Assembly (NCBI GenBank): GCA_033852165.1
Contig: JAWSUZ010000030.1
Span: forward strand, 7,669 to 71,668
DNA: 64,000 nucleotides
Origin: Agarilytica sp033852165
Lineage (GTDB): Bacteria; Pseudomonadota; Gammaproteobacteria; Pseudomonadales; Cellvibrionaceae
Direction: 5' to 3'
Part shown: positions 37,440 through 46,269 of the stretch, in pieces
Position numbering within the stretch: the first letter of the stretch is position 1
Layout: each line of letters starts with the position of its first letter
Program-made: the position numbers and the translations under genes
The notes under the pieces: model-generated
The model's database searches: none
Told to the model about the DNA's origin: nothing
Seen by the model: only the letters and a program-made list of their open reading frames with translations

Positions 37440-37515
37440 ATTAGTACCCGTCCATAACCTGGGGGGAGGGTAAAATTCGCCCTCACTACGACCCGATTTA
37501 TGGACGGGCACTAAT
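37440..37515. repeat. Short inverted-repeat element inside the protease cluster
   Basis: A 76-bp element with 18-bp ends that match at 17 positions: ATTAGTACCCGTCCATAA (37440-37457) and TTATGGACGGGCACTAAT (37498-37515). The inner right part, CGCCCTCACTACGACCCGATTTATGG, closely matches the right end of the element at 54976-55240. So this seems an internally deleted relative. Confidence 0.75.
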
Positions 37516-37616
37516 TATTTTGGCTGCACGCCCTGAGTCTTAGCTTGGCAGGATTGGAACTTGCACCACCAAAAGAGATTATAGCGTCAATTTAGACTAA
37601 CAATTAACGCATTAAG

Positions 37617-39290
37617 TTAAATGTTGGACTGGCAACGTTCAAGGTTAAAGTCACACTCGTCAACGGCATTATTACCGATATCCAGCGGATCGACGCTTAC
37701 AAAGTTCTTATGTCGCCAACAGGCTCTCAATGTCATGGTGCTTCGATCCCAGGCCTGCCAGTCTTTTTTTCGTTTGATCAACTGATATTCAGCCCCAACA
37801 TCCGGCACGACATCGGGTGTAAGGCCGTTGCCATCCCATCCGTGTGAGCCCCACGCAATACGTTGTTTGGGATCAATAACCATTACCACATGACCTGAGT
37901 CTTTATCCGTTCGACGATAAACTAAAACATCGCCCAACCGTTTTTCTTGATCATCACAACGTTCAAATTGACGCGATAAAATAGAGTCTTCCGCCACCAT
38001 CGATACCGTTGGAATATAAGACTGCTCGTTATAATTATTATTCGCAACTTCCGCTTCGGTATACAGTAAGTTGGACCGCGTAAAGCTGTACCAAATTGCG
38101 CGGGAACAATCGATACCCACGGCTAAATTTTCCTCATCACTCACCTTGGACCAGTCGTGTTGCGTATAGCCAATACCATCGGCGTGGCTCTTACCCGTCA
38201 AGCGCTGCACAGCCGCCAATACCTTATATAAACTACTGTATTTAATATCCGGCAAATAGGGACGAATATCGAAATTTTGCACGGTATATTCACGTGGAAG
38301 GCCGACATTGGCGCCGCCACTTGCATCGGCTAAAACACGATTGAGTACGGTTTGAAACTGGCGACTAACGCCGACTATTTTCTGCGGCATAACCATTTCT
38401 TGAGTTTGTACTTGCCTTAACAATTCAACCAGCTGAACGGCTCCATTTTGGTCGCACGAGTTAAATCCAGCAAAGTTAAAACGGGGATCACTAGACCCCA
38501 GAGCCATCAGGTATTCTGATCTGTTAACCGGAAGAGAAGAACTCCCACCCACATTGGTATAAACACCACCTTGCTCAAGGAGAACGCTTTCCTCATTAAT
38601 TCCAACAACACAACCATCGGCCCCCAGGTACAGCATCACAATTGAAAGATCCAGGTCCGTGGTATTTTTGACTTCAGTATCAAAGTTAAACGGTTCATAG
38701 CCATCGCCAATATTTGAGTGACATAGGGGTAAATACTGAATCGCCGGATATGGTGATGAGGTAAATTCGACACCCTGGCAGGAAACATCTTGCTGAGATG
38801 CGCCAGCGTCTTTAAAACTGAGGGACAGGCCTGGCGCTTCTTTGACATGAGCCAATAACAGTTCTTGGATACTGGCCGATAGCACGGCATAAAATGCCCA
38901 TTCATGGCCACACTCATTCCCCTCTGGGCAGACCACAATTCGACGACCACTCGGCAACTCGGCGACCATTTTTCCGGCTGGCGTAAAAGAAAAACTCGCG
39001 GATAAATCTTCGACAACGGGCGCTTGAATATTTACGGAACCCATGTGCTCGACAAAGCGCTTTTGCCAAGCAATATCAATCTTATCGTCAAACTGAAAGT
39101 ATGTTTGTGAAGACTCACTTATTGCCGTTCCCGCCATAGCACCGCCGACACTTCCAACAGGAGCTTCTTTATTTTTATCCTCATCATCTCGACTTTCTGA
39201 TTTACTGCAACCCAAGGCCGGTAACAGAAACACAACCGTCGTAAGCACTAAAACTATTCTTAAGAGTCGATTCAATTGATAGCCCTTCAT
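37617..39290 (-). CDS. Large lipoprotein with an NlpC/P60-like C-terminal domain
   Basis: A 557-residue lipoprotein; the lipobox (LPALGC, Cys28) follows a clear signal segment and a charged linker. Residues about 60-340 are of unknown type and contain several cysteines (VVCPEGNECGHEW, VSCQGVEF). The C-terminal part has the papain-like pattern of NlpC/P60 enzymes: Cys395 in VGIDCSRAIWYSF, His467 in SGHVVMVIDP and a further His in RIAWGSHGWDGN. NlpC/P60 enzymes usually cut peptidoglycan cross-bridges or stem peptides. The gene is the first of the cluster and is separated from the next gene by 285 bp that contain a repeat element, so it may not be in the same transcript. Confidence 0.8.
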   Translation of the reverse strand: MKGYQLNRLLRIVLVLTTVVFLLPALGCSKSESRDDEDKNKEAPVGSVGGAMAGTAISESSQTYFQFDDKIDIAWQKRFVEHMGSVNIQAPVVEDLSASFSFTPAGKMVAELPSGRRIVVCPEGNECGHEWAFYAVLSASIQELLLAHVKEAPGLSLSFKDAGASQQDVSCQGVEFTSSPYPAIQYLPLCHSNIGDGYEPFNFDTEVKNTTDLDLSIVMLYLGADGCVVGINEESVLLEQGGVYTNVGGSSSLPVNRSEYLMALGSSDPRFNFAGFNSCDQNGAVQLVELLRQVQTQEMVMPQKIVGVSRQFQTVLNRVLADASGGANVGLPREYTVQNFDIRPYLPDIKYSSLYKVLAAVQRLTGKSHADGIGYTQHDWSKVSDEENLAVGIDCSRAIWYSFTRSNLLYTEAEVANNNYNEQSYIPTVSMVAEDSILSRQFERCDDQEKRLGDVLVYRRTDKDSGHVVMVIDPKQRIAWGSHGWDGNGLTPDVVPDVGAEYQLIKRKKDWQAWDRSTMTLRACWRHKNFVSVDPLDIGNNAVDECDFNLERCQSNI

Positions 39291-39664
39291 CTTTTTTCAT
39301 TTACTTACCCACTGCAAGCTCAGTCAGCAAGCATTCACTCAGTCACTCACCGCAAGGAGGTTAAAATACCTACACACACTAAAAATGTAAGACAGCGCTC
39401 GTACTTTTGTGCCGGTCTAATCTAAATAGATACATAGATAGCTACAAAGCTCCCACATTAAATGCGCCAAAGCATTCTATGGCCTCAACATGACAAACGT
39501 ATATGAATACACGCGCCATATCCTTTACAGACATTTCAAGATTGCCAAAACACGAAACTAGTGCGATTTAGAGAACGGTCGGATAAAATCAAATTATTCT
39601 CGCTGGAAACAACATTCGAGCAGAATTCACTCCTTACACGATTAAGCAAGGCGCAATATCCACC
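39291..39664. other. Intergenic region between divergent genes
   Basis: About 370 bp with no supported gene. It separates the first gene of the protease cluster from the next plus-strand gene and probably contains both promoters. No clear operator is seen. Confidence 0.5.
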
Positions 39665-40501
39665 GTGAGTACAACAATCTACCTCTGGCTTATTATCTCA
39701 ATGAGTCTTTCAATGGCCTTAGGTGGCTGTACGCAGAATCCATCCATCCCCCTGCATAACTTGGCAGAGAAGGAGGGGCTGACTCGACTTACCATAAAAA
39801 CGGACAAGCACCTCATCGAAGCTTTTACATCCGGTAATACCGCCAACGCAGAGCATCTGCATATTTACCTAGAAGGTGACGGTAACCCTTGGTTCAAAGG
39901 TCGTGAACCTGCGATTAACCCAACCACTAAAAATCCAATCGCTCTTAAGCTAATGCTGCAAGACCCTCAGCCAAGCGTTTACCTCAATCGCCCTTGCTAT
40001 GCATTACTAAGAGAAAAAGGAATAAGTAAAGACCAGCAATGTTCTTCAGAACTCTGGACCTCGGGCCGTTATTCCAAAGAAGTAGTGAAAGCCATGAACG
40101 AAGCTCTCAACACGATTAAAGAACGAACGGGAGCGAAACATTTTTCACTCATCGGCTATAGCGGTGGAGGCTCGCTCGCCGTATTAATCGCCAGTACACG
40201 CAACGATGTTATAAATTTGCTGAGTATTGCCGCTAACCTCGACCACGCCAAATGGACGCAACACTTTGGCTACCTTCCGCTGAACAGTTCATTAAACCCC
40301 GTCGATTATTTTCCGCTGCCAAACACGATTAAACGGTGGCACCTAATTGCCAAAAAAGATAAAACGATTCCGTTTCAATTATTAATTCCAGCCGCAACAT
40401 TGGATGTCGGTTCACACATTATGGAGTACGAAAATTTCAACCACAGTTGTTGCTGGGAAAAATCCTGGGATGAAATATTACGACTCACCCTTCTACCTTA
40501 A
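39665..40501 (+). CDS. Lipoprotein alpha/beta hydrolase
   Basis: A 278-residue lipoprotein starting with GTG 39665 (an AAGG lies about 13 nt upstream). The signal segment ends in MALGGC, a lipobox. An alpha/beta hydrolase fold is suggested by the nucleophile elbow GYSGGG near residue 165 (FSLIGYSGGGSLAVLIAS), preceded by LHIYLEGDGNPW, an oxyanion-hole-type segment. The late His in GSHIMEYENFNHSCCW could complete the triad. Its substrate is unknown; an esterase or lipase in the envelope is plausible. Confidence 0.78.
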   Translation: MSTTIYLWLIISMSLSMALGGCTQNPSIPLHNLAEKEGLTRLTIKTDKHLIEAFTSGNTANAEHLHIYLEGDGNPWFKGREPAINPTTKNPIALKLMLQDPQPSVYLNRPCYALLREKGISKDQQCSSELWTSGRYSKEVVKAMNEALNTIKERTGAKHFSLIGYSGGGSLAVLIASTRNDVINLLSIAANLDHAKWTQHFGYLPLNSSLNPVDYFPLPNTIKRWHLIAKKDKTIPFQLLIPAATLDVGSHIMEYENFNHSCCWEKSWDEILRLTLLP

Positions 40502-40791
40502 CCTTAACCTAGCCCCATCTCCGCCCCATTCAAACTAAAAAACATATAAAACCAATCTCTATATAAACAAAACCGCTGGCGCTGAAATATTTTCACTAAC
40601 AACTGAATACTGCAAATATTTTTACGGAAAAATGAGACACACTTCGCGCCATTCCAATGAAAAATATCAGCCGTAAAAATCAAGAAAAAATAAATCCCGG
40701 TGAAGCTCATTAAATTGATGCAAAGGCACTTCAGCTGACGTACAGTTGCGCCTATAATTTCGACACACATTTAGCAGAAGGGCCTTGCATT
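40502..40791. other. Intergenic region before the parA-like gene
   Basis: About 290 bp without a supported gene. A minus-strand frame (40504-40770) of 88 codons looks like a chance frame. The left edge has a short CCTTAACCTTAACC repeat around the hydrolase stop codon. Confidence 0.5.
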
Positions 40792-41604
40792 ATGATTCGA
40801 GTTGTTTTTAATCAGAAAGGCGGTGTGGGTAAAACCAGCATCACATGTAACCTCGCAGCCGTCTCGGCAAAACAAGGAAAGCGTACTGTCGTTGTCGATC
40901 TGGACCCGCAGTTTAACGCCAGCCATTATTTATTGGGCGACGTTGAAGTTGACGACAACATTGCCGACTACCTAGACCAAACCGGTAACATGTTCGGAAA
41001 ACAGAAAAAGGCCACGGATTATGTGTACCAAACGCCTTTTGAAAACCTTTATGTCTTGCCTTCTAGCACCAGGCTTCCTGAAATCGAACACAAACTCGAA
41101 TCACGTTATAAAATATATAAACTCCGCGACGCACTTAAAGAGCTCGCGGAAGAATACGATGAAATCTTTATCGACACGCCACCGGCCTTTAATTTTTTCA
41201 CCAAGTCGGCACTGATTGGCTGCAACCGAGTTTTGATACCTTTCGATTGCGACGCATTTTCGCGCCAATCCCTTGATAAGGTTTCGGAAGCGATTTTTGA
41301 TATTTGTGAAGACCATAATCCAGAGTTGATGATCGAAGGCGTCGTTGTCAACCAATACCAGGCTCGGGCAAAATTACCACAACAGCTGGTTGAAGAAATT
41401 GAATCGGCTGGTTACCCCGTTTTGCCGGTTCGCCTTGGCAGCTCGGTCAAGATGCGAGAGTCTCACCAAGTATCGAAGCCACTGATATTTTTTGCACCCA
41501 ATCACAATTTGACCCTCCAGTTTGTTGCGTTGTTTAATTCTTTGGAGGGGAATCAGGTTAAGAAAGAATTGGAAGAACAGAAAGAGGGCGAGGTGACCAC
41601 CTAA
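40792..41604 (+). CDS. Orphan ParA family ATPase
   Basis: A 270-residue deviant-Walker ATPase of the ParA/MinD superfamily. VVFNQKGGVGKTSITCNLA is the P-loop with the signature Lys, VVVDLDPQFNASHYL is Walker A', and IFIDTPPAFNFFTKSAL contains Walker B and the switch region. Members position plasmids, chromosomes, chemoreceptors or other cargo by gradients on the nucleoid. No parB or centromere-like repeats are next to it, so it is not a classical plasmid partition pair; it is more likely a cargo-positioning ATPase. The charged C-terminus (KKELEEQKEGEV) is unusual. Confidence 0.9.
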   Translation: MIRVVFNQKGGVGKTSITCNLAAVSAKQGKRTVVVDLDPQFNASHYLLGDVEVDDNIADYLDQTGNMFGKQKKATDYVYQTPFENLYVLPSSTRLPEIEHKLESRYKIYKLRDALKELAEEYDEIFIDTPPAFNFFTKSALIGCNRVLIPFDCDAFSRQSLDKVSEAIFDICEDHNPELMIEGVVVNQYQARAKLPQQLVEEIESAGYPVLPVRLGSSVKMRESHQVSKPLIFFAPNHNLTLQFVALFNSLEGNQVKKELEEQKEGEVTT

Positions 41605-42255
41605 CCAATCCAACATATTAGATTGACCGATCGGCCTACTTTCTGAAAAGTAAGCTAGTGCGCTTTTAAAAAATGGAAGTTTTCATATGGATCGCTGCGG
41701 CACTAAATTTTTATTTTGCATTATAGCTATCACCCCATCTTCACGGGTCAAAGATACCCGCGTACAAAGTCCCCCAAGTAGCCCATTCACTATTGCGAAA
41801 TTGAAATCGAGGTTAATTATAGTTTCCTCCACTAACCCAACTACCTTGAGCTTTGGATTAAACCCACAATCGAAGCACAAAACCACTCCCATTTCTGACG
41901 AAAAGAGGGCGTGACGAAATGGCCGTTCAAATTCATATTACTCAGCCCGACGAAGCGGCTAGATTATTACTTTATAAAAAATGATGAAACAATTGATAGA
42001 GGAAAAACACCCAGCGCTGCAGAAAAGGCTATTGTCAAAACATAAAGATTTGGCAGTGAGTATAAATGTAATCAACCCGTCTTTATCGCGAAAACTACAA
42101 AGCTATTAAAACAAATAAGTGCGGCTAAAATCACTAGAGTAAAAACAGAAGGGAGTGTTAAAAACTCCAGACACCTGCACTAGCTGGAGAAACCGTGAAA
42201 CTCACGGTTTCTCCATAGCGTTTACTGAGAACACCGAGATTATAACTCTACATAT
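41605..42255. other. Intergenic region after the parA-like gene
   Basis: About 650 bp. It has two overlapping opposite frames (plus 41687-41914 and minus 41683-41892), neither of which I recognise, and two tiny frames after 41920 (MAVQIHITQPDEAARLLLYKK, then a 42-codon frame at 41982) that might be remains of a small gene. A strong hairpin is listed separately. Confidence 0.5.
42186..42214. terminator. Perfect 13-bp hairpin downstream of the PKD gene
   Basis: GGAGAAACCGTGA (42186-42198) and TCACGGTTTCTCC (42202-42214) with a 3-nt loop, 42 bp beyond the stop codon of the long PKD gene on the minus strand. No U tract follows on either strand, so it might end transcription with Rho, act as a processing site or be a repeat remnant. 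Confidence 0.5.
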
Positions 42256-45200
42256 TTAGTAGAATGCCCATCGAACAGACCTAGCCTGCGCACTCTGTCC
42301 AGATTCCCGCCTTCGATAGTAGGTCTCCAGAGCGCCTTTATAGGAATCAACGTTTAGATAGTCAACCACATACATGTAAGCAACGCCAGATATTGTATCC
42401 ATTGCATTTCCGATAGGAGTGATATCAACAACTCCGTTTTCGATAGGCAACCAGATCTCCAGAATATCTCCAGCGGAGAAAACATAAAAAAGAACCGCAT
42501 CGAATGTAATATTTTGATCAGTCGTTACAAGCAAGCTATCCGCTGACACGGTCATATCAACATCTTCAAAACTGAATATTTGATAACTCAAACCGGCAGC
42601 CATGCCATTCTTGGAAGCCGCAAAAGAATGCTGTTCGACTGGAAGACCATACTCTACTCCGGCCCCATTAAAAAAACTGGGCAACGCAATAATATCTATT
42701 GATGCATAGCTAATCGGCAAATATATTCGTTCAATATAATCCGTAACCGAGTCTAAATCTTGATATGGGATCGCAACACCAGAAAAGTCACCGCCGCTTA
42801 CAGCCGTGATCTTTTTTAACTTATCCGACGAATCAACCGTAGAATAACCAGTGGAGGATGAATAAGGAAGATCAACACGCCCATCATTTAGAGGAGTACC
42901 ACCAACAACCGATGATAAAGCCATATCAATTAACCCACTAACAGGTACAGGACTTCCATCTTCAAAAAACACCTGAGCGACCTTGGAAAGCACACTATCC
43001 GAGATATAGATTTTATCCTCTTGAGCAGGACAAATCTCTATATTGCTCCACGTTAACCCATCAGTATCGTCACTTGGGTCCTCTGTTATTTTCACCTGAG
43101 CAACTTCCAACACTGTATTATCCACGGTCGCTCCTGACTCACCAGTAAGTACAATGTCATAGGTTGGACAACCACAAGATGCACTATTTTGATTCTGCAT
43201 TTCAATGTAAATGGAGCTACCTCTCTCCACATCAGCAAGAACAACAGCGCCTCCATTCTTATCTATTCGAATTGTTCTATTACTTTCTGCTCCACTAGGG
43301 TCAAGTGAGTGCGTTTGCTCAATACCGTCATGATCAATCGAAATAAGTTCCTCTTCACCTTCAGAGTCATAAAAGTAGATATCAACAATTTCGGGAACAG
43401 GGCTCCCACACTTTGTGAACGTATCGGAAAGCGTAATATCAAAATATACCGGGCTAATAGTTATCTCCACTGAATCAGTAGCTGTATTCCCACTATCGTC
43501 TTCAACCGTCAACTGAAACTCAAACTGTTCTTCAGCACCTATTGATGGCGCAGTAAAACTAGCCACGGCACTACTACTATTGCTAATAACAACAGCAGAT
43601 CCGGACAACTGCTCCCAGATATAGCTAACAATGATTCCATCAGTATCATCTCCACGCCCATTCAGAGTAACGACTGTTCGCTCATCAAAAACATTATCAA
43701 CTCCCGCATCAACCGTTGGTAAAATATTTGCAATCACATTGATCGTAATTGTATCTGTCGCAGCATCACCTTTGTCATCCATTACCGTGAGTCTTAACTC
43801 AAGCGTTTCATTAGCAATAATATCTGGGGTAGCGAACGCCGTAGAAGCAGAATTTGCATCATCAATAATTCCTGCCGTGCCAGATATTTGTTCCCACAAA
43901 TAACTAACAATTGATCCGTCAATGTCATCACCAACACCAACCAATCCAACTAAAGAGTCTTCATTAACCAGCAAATCAATACCAGCATTAGCTGTTGGCG
44001 AAACATTGGCTATGACCGTGATTATCATGGTGTCTACCGTATTTTCTCCATCATCATCTGTTACCGTTAGAGCGAGTTCTAACTCTTCAGTAACTGAAAC
44101 ATCGGGAGCGGTAAATACCGGAGATGCAGTATTTGCATTTGAAAGACTGCCTTCAGTACCGGATGTTTGCTGCCACAAATAACTGCCTATTGTCCCGTCA
44201 GCATCTTCACCTACACCACTGAGCGTCACTGTTGTTTTTTCGTCAATAGTTACATCTGACCCAGCACGGGCAATCGGAGCAATATTGCCAATCACACGAA
44301 CCACAACAGTATCTACTGCAACATCACCTTCATTGTCAGTCACTGTAAGCGATAAAACTAAAGCTTCCTCAGTTAAGACTTCTGGGGCAACAAAGGTAGT
44401 AGATGCCGTATTTGTGTTCGAAAAACTTCCCGTAACACCCGAGACTTGCTGCCACAGATAACTGGCAATCAAACCATCGGCATCGCTGGCTTCACCCGAC
44501 AATTCTGTTTCCGATAGTTCATCGACAGATAAGTCATTTCCAATATTCACTACAGGCGCACGATTAGCAATAACTCTGATTTCAATCGAGTCCACTGCCG
44601 ACAAACCATCATCATCCGTTACAGTCAGCGTAAATACCAACGTTTCATCAGCCGTAATATTTGGGGATTGGAAAACCAAGGTATCGGTATTTTCACCCGT
44701 AAAACTAACCGGCGTGCCCGATGTCTGGCTCCAAGAGAAACTTGCCACGCTTCCATCGCTATCCGATCCCGCTCCACTAATAATAACTAAACGTCTTTCG
44801 TTTTCTTGCCTGTTCACACCAGCATTGGAGAATGGAGCTAGGTTTGGAATAACTCTGACCTCAAGCGTGTCGATTGAAGAGTCGCCATCGTTATCCGTTA
44901 CTATTAATCTAAATTGCAAAACCTCTTCAACAGATATTTCGGGAGATATAAAAGATATCGACCCATCTTCTACATCCGTAAAACTAACAGTTGTTCCTGA
45001 AATTTGTTCCCATGCGTAACTCGCAACGCTCCCATCAACATCCGAACCAGTACCACTGAACATTACTGAACGCCGTGATTTAATCGTTACATCACTACCG
45101 GCATCAGCAGAGGGAGGGGTATTGGGTACAACTGTCACTTCAAGGGTATCGGTAGATGAATCGCCGTCGTTATCCGTTACGGTGAAACTCAGAATCAGAA

Positions 45201-45777
45201 TTTCTTGTATGGAAACATCAGGGGATTCAAAAGTGACTGTAGCGGAATCAGAACCCTCTAAGGCTACATCGGTGCCCGAAGTTTGTACCCAAGTATAAGT
45301 TGCAACATCACCATCAGAATCCGAACCAACGCCTTCCAAAGTCAGTTCTGTCCGCTCATCTACAGTTATGTCGTCGCCAGCAGCCGCACTAGGCGCGACA
45401 TTCGGAATGACTTTAATTTCAACCGTATCGCTAGAGGTGTTGCCGTCATTATCGATAACACTCAGCGTAAACACTAAATCATCTTCTACAGATAGATTCG
45501 GAGCATTAAATGTTGCCGTCGCCGTATCTGCATTTTCGAGAGTGACTGTCGCACCCGATTCCTGCACCCAGATATAACTCGTGATAGATCCATCAGAATC
45601 TGTAGCAGATCCTGACAACGTAACAATACTATCTTCGTCAACAAATTGGTCGTTACCAGCATCTGAAACCGGTGAAATATTAGTACCGCCACCACTTCCA
45701 CCTCCACATGAAGCGATAAAAGAAGAGAGGATAAGTATGTGAGCGAGCGTATTAAATTTTTGTATTTTTATTTTCAT
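42256..45777 (-). CDS. Lipoprotein with eight PKD-like repeats and a novel C-terminal domain
   Basis: A 1173-residue lipoprotein. The lipobox (FIASC) is followed by a glycine-rich spacer. Eight repeats of about 88-90 residues follow, each running from a start like NVAPSAAAGDDITVDE through L-GSDSDG-VATYTWVQTSGT and a closing VTDNDGD..DTLEVTVV. This is the PKD/REJ-like extracellular fold. The last 400 residues are of another kind: FDITLSDTFTKCGSPVPEIVDIYFYDSEG, with cysteines in ASCGCPTYD and NIEICPAQ, ending YYRRRESGQSAQARSVR. A paralogue with one PKD repeat and the same C-terminus lies next to it. ATG 45777 is preferred as start; an in-frame ATG at 45798 is possible. It is probably a surface-exposed protein with a cell-adhesion or matrix role, which is an inference from the fold. 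Confidence 0.85.
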   Translation of the reverse strand: MKIKIQKFNTLAHILILSSFIASCGGGSGGGTNISPVSDAGNDQFVDEDSIVTLSGSATDSDGSITSYIWVQESGATVTLENADTATATFNAPNLSVEDDLVFTLSVIDNDGNTSSDTVEIKVIPNVAPSAAAGDDITVDERTELTLEGVGSDSDGDVATYTWVQTSGTDVALEGSDSATVTFESPDVSIQEILILSFTVTDNDGDSSTDTLEVTVVPNTPPSADAGSDVTIKSRRSVMFSGTGSDVDGSVASYAWEQISGTTVSFTDVEDGSISFISPEISVEEVLQFRLIVTDNDGDSSIDTLEVRVIPNLAPFSNAGVNRQENERRLVIISGAGSDSDGSVASFSWSQTSGTPVSFTGENTDTLVFQSPNITADETLVFTLTVTDDDGLSAVDSIEIRVIANRAPVVNIGNDLSVDELSETELSGEASDADGLIASYLWQQVSGVTGSFSNTNTASTTFVAPEVLTEEALVLSLTVTDNEGDVAVDTVVVRVIGNIAPIARAGSDVTIDEKTTVTLSGVGEDADGTIGSYLWQQTSGTEGSLSNANTASPVFTAPDVSVTEELELALTVTDDDGENTVDTMIITVIANVSPTANAGIDLLVNEDSLVGLVGVGDDIDGSIVSYLWEQISGTAGIIDDANSASTAFATPDIIANETLELRLTVMDDKGDAATDTITINVIANILPTVDAGVDNVFDERTVVTLNGRGDDTDGIIVSYIWEQLSGSAVVISNSSSAVASFTAPSIGAEEQFEFQLTVEDDSGNTATDSVEITISPVYFDITLSDTFTKCGSPVPEIVDIYFYDSEGEEELISIDHDGIEQTHSLDPSGAESNRTIRIDKNGGAVVLADVERGSSIYIEMQNQNSASCGCPTYDIVLTGESGATVDNTVLEVAQVKITEDPSDDTDGLTWSNIEICPAQEDKIYISDSVLSKVAQVFFEDGSPVPVSGLIDMALSSVVGGTPLNDGRVDLPYSSSTGYSTVDSSDKLKKITAVSGGDFSGVAIPYQDLDSVTDYIERIYLPISYASIDIIALPSFFNGAGVEYGLPVEQHSFAASKNGMAAGLSYQIFSFEDVDMTVSADSLLVTTDQNITFDAVLFYVFSAGDILEIWLPIENGVVDITPIGNAMDTISGVAYMYVVDYLNVDSYKGALETYYRRRESGQSAQARSVRWAFY

Positions 45778-46269
45778 ATCACAAAGCAATTCATTCATTA
45801 TAAAAGTCTACATATTGACCAACAAAAATCGGCAGAGTAGTATCGCTAAAAGCCCCACTAAAGTCTACCAACTCGAAACAACGATAAAATCGATATACGT
45901 TTATCCCGTGCCGTCTTTTTAAAAGTTAAACAAATCCCTCTTTCTTACTTTTACTCCTTAATTACAACCGTTAAGAATTAAAAAGGCCACACTATTGATG
46001 GTATTTATTCAGTAGTGGAAACCAATCTACTACTAAGAAGTGGGTAACAAAACTGATCGTGATCGGATAGTTTGATTTTAAATTTCCTGAAGTATCGTCA
46101 AAACACTCAACAAAAACCATTACACAAGATTACAGATAGTTTGTACTCCAACAGCCGGACTAGCAACCCTACAGCCAACAGGCTATGAGGGTTGTACACC
46201 CCACGCCTATTTTACAACAGACACAAAAAATCCGGGAGAACCATGACTCTAAAGCCTACAAATAGAATT
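45778..46269. other. Intergenic region between the two PKD lipoproteins
   Basis: About 490 bp with no supported gene. It contains an imperfect hairpin at 46164-46194 (CAACCCTACAGCC with GGCTATGAGGGTTG) downstream of the shorter PKD gene. The upstream 250 bp presumably hold the promoter of the long PKD gene. Confidence 0.5.

Noticed and set aside
37540..37600. tRNA-like GGATTGGAACTTGCACC segment
   Set aside because: No cloverleaf arms pair with it; it is not a tRNA gene.
41683..41914. Opposite overlapping small frames after the parA-like gene
   Set aside because: Neither has a recognisable family or a strong start, so I list the region as intergenic.
42256..45777. Apparent regular repeats in DNA, as in a CRISPR array
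   Set aside because: The period is about 270 bp and in frame; it is the PKD repeats of a protein.
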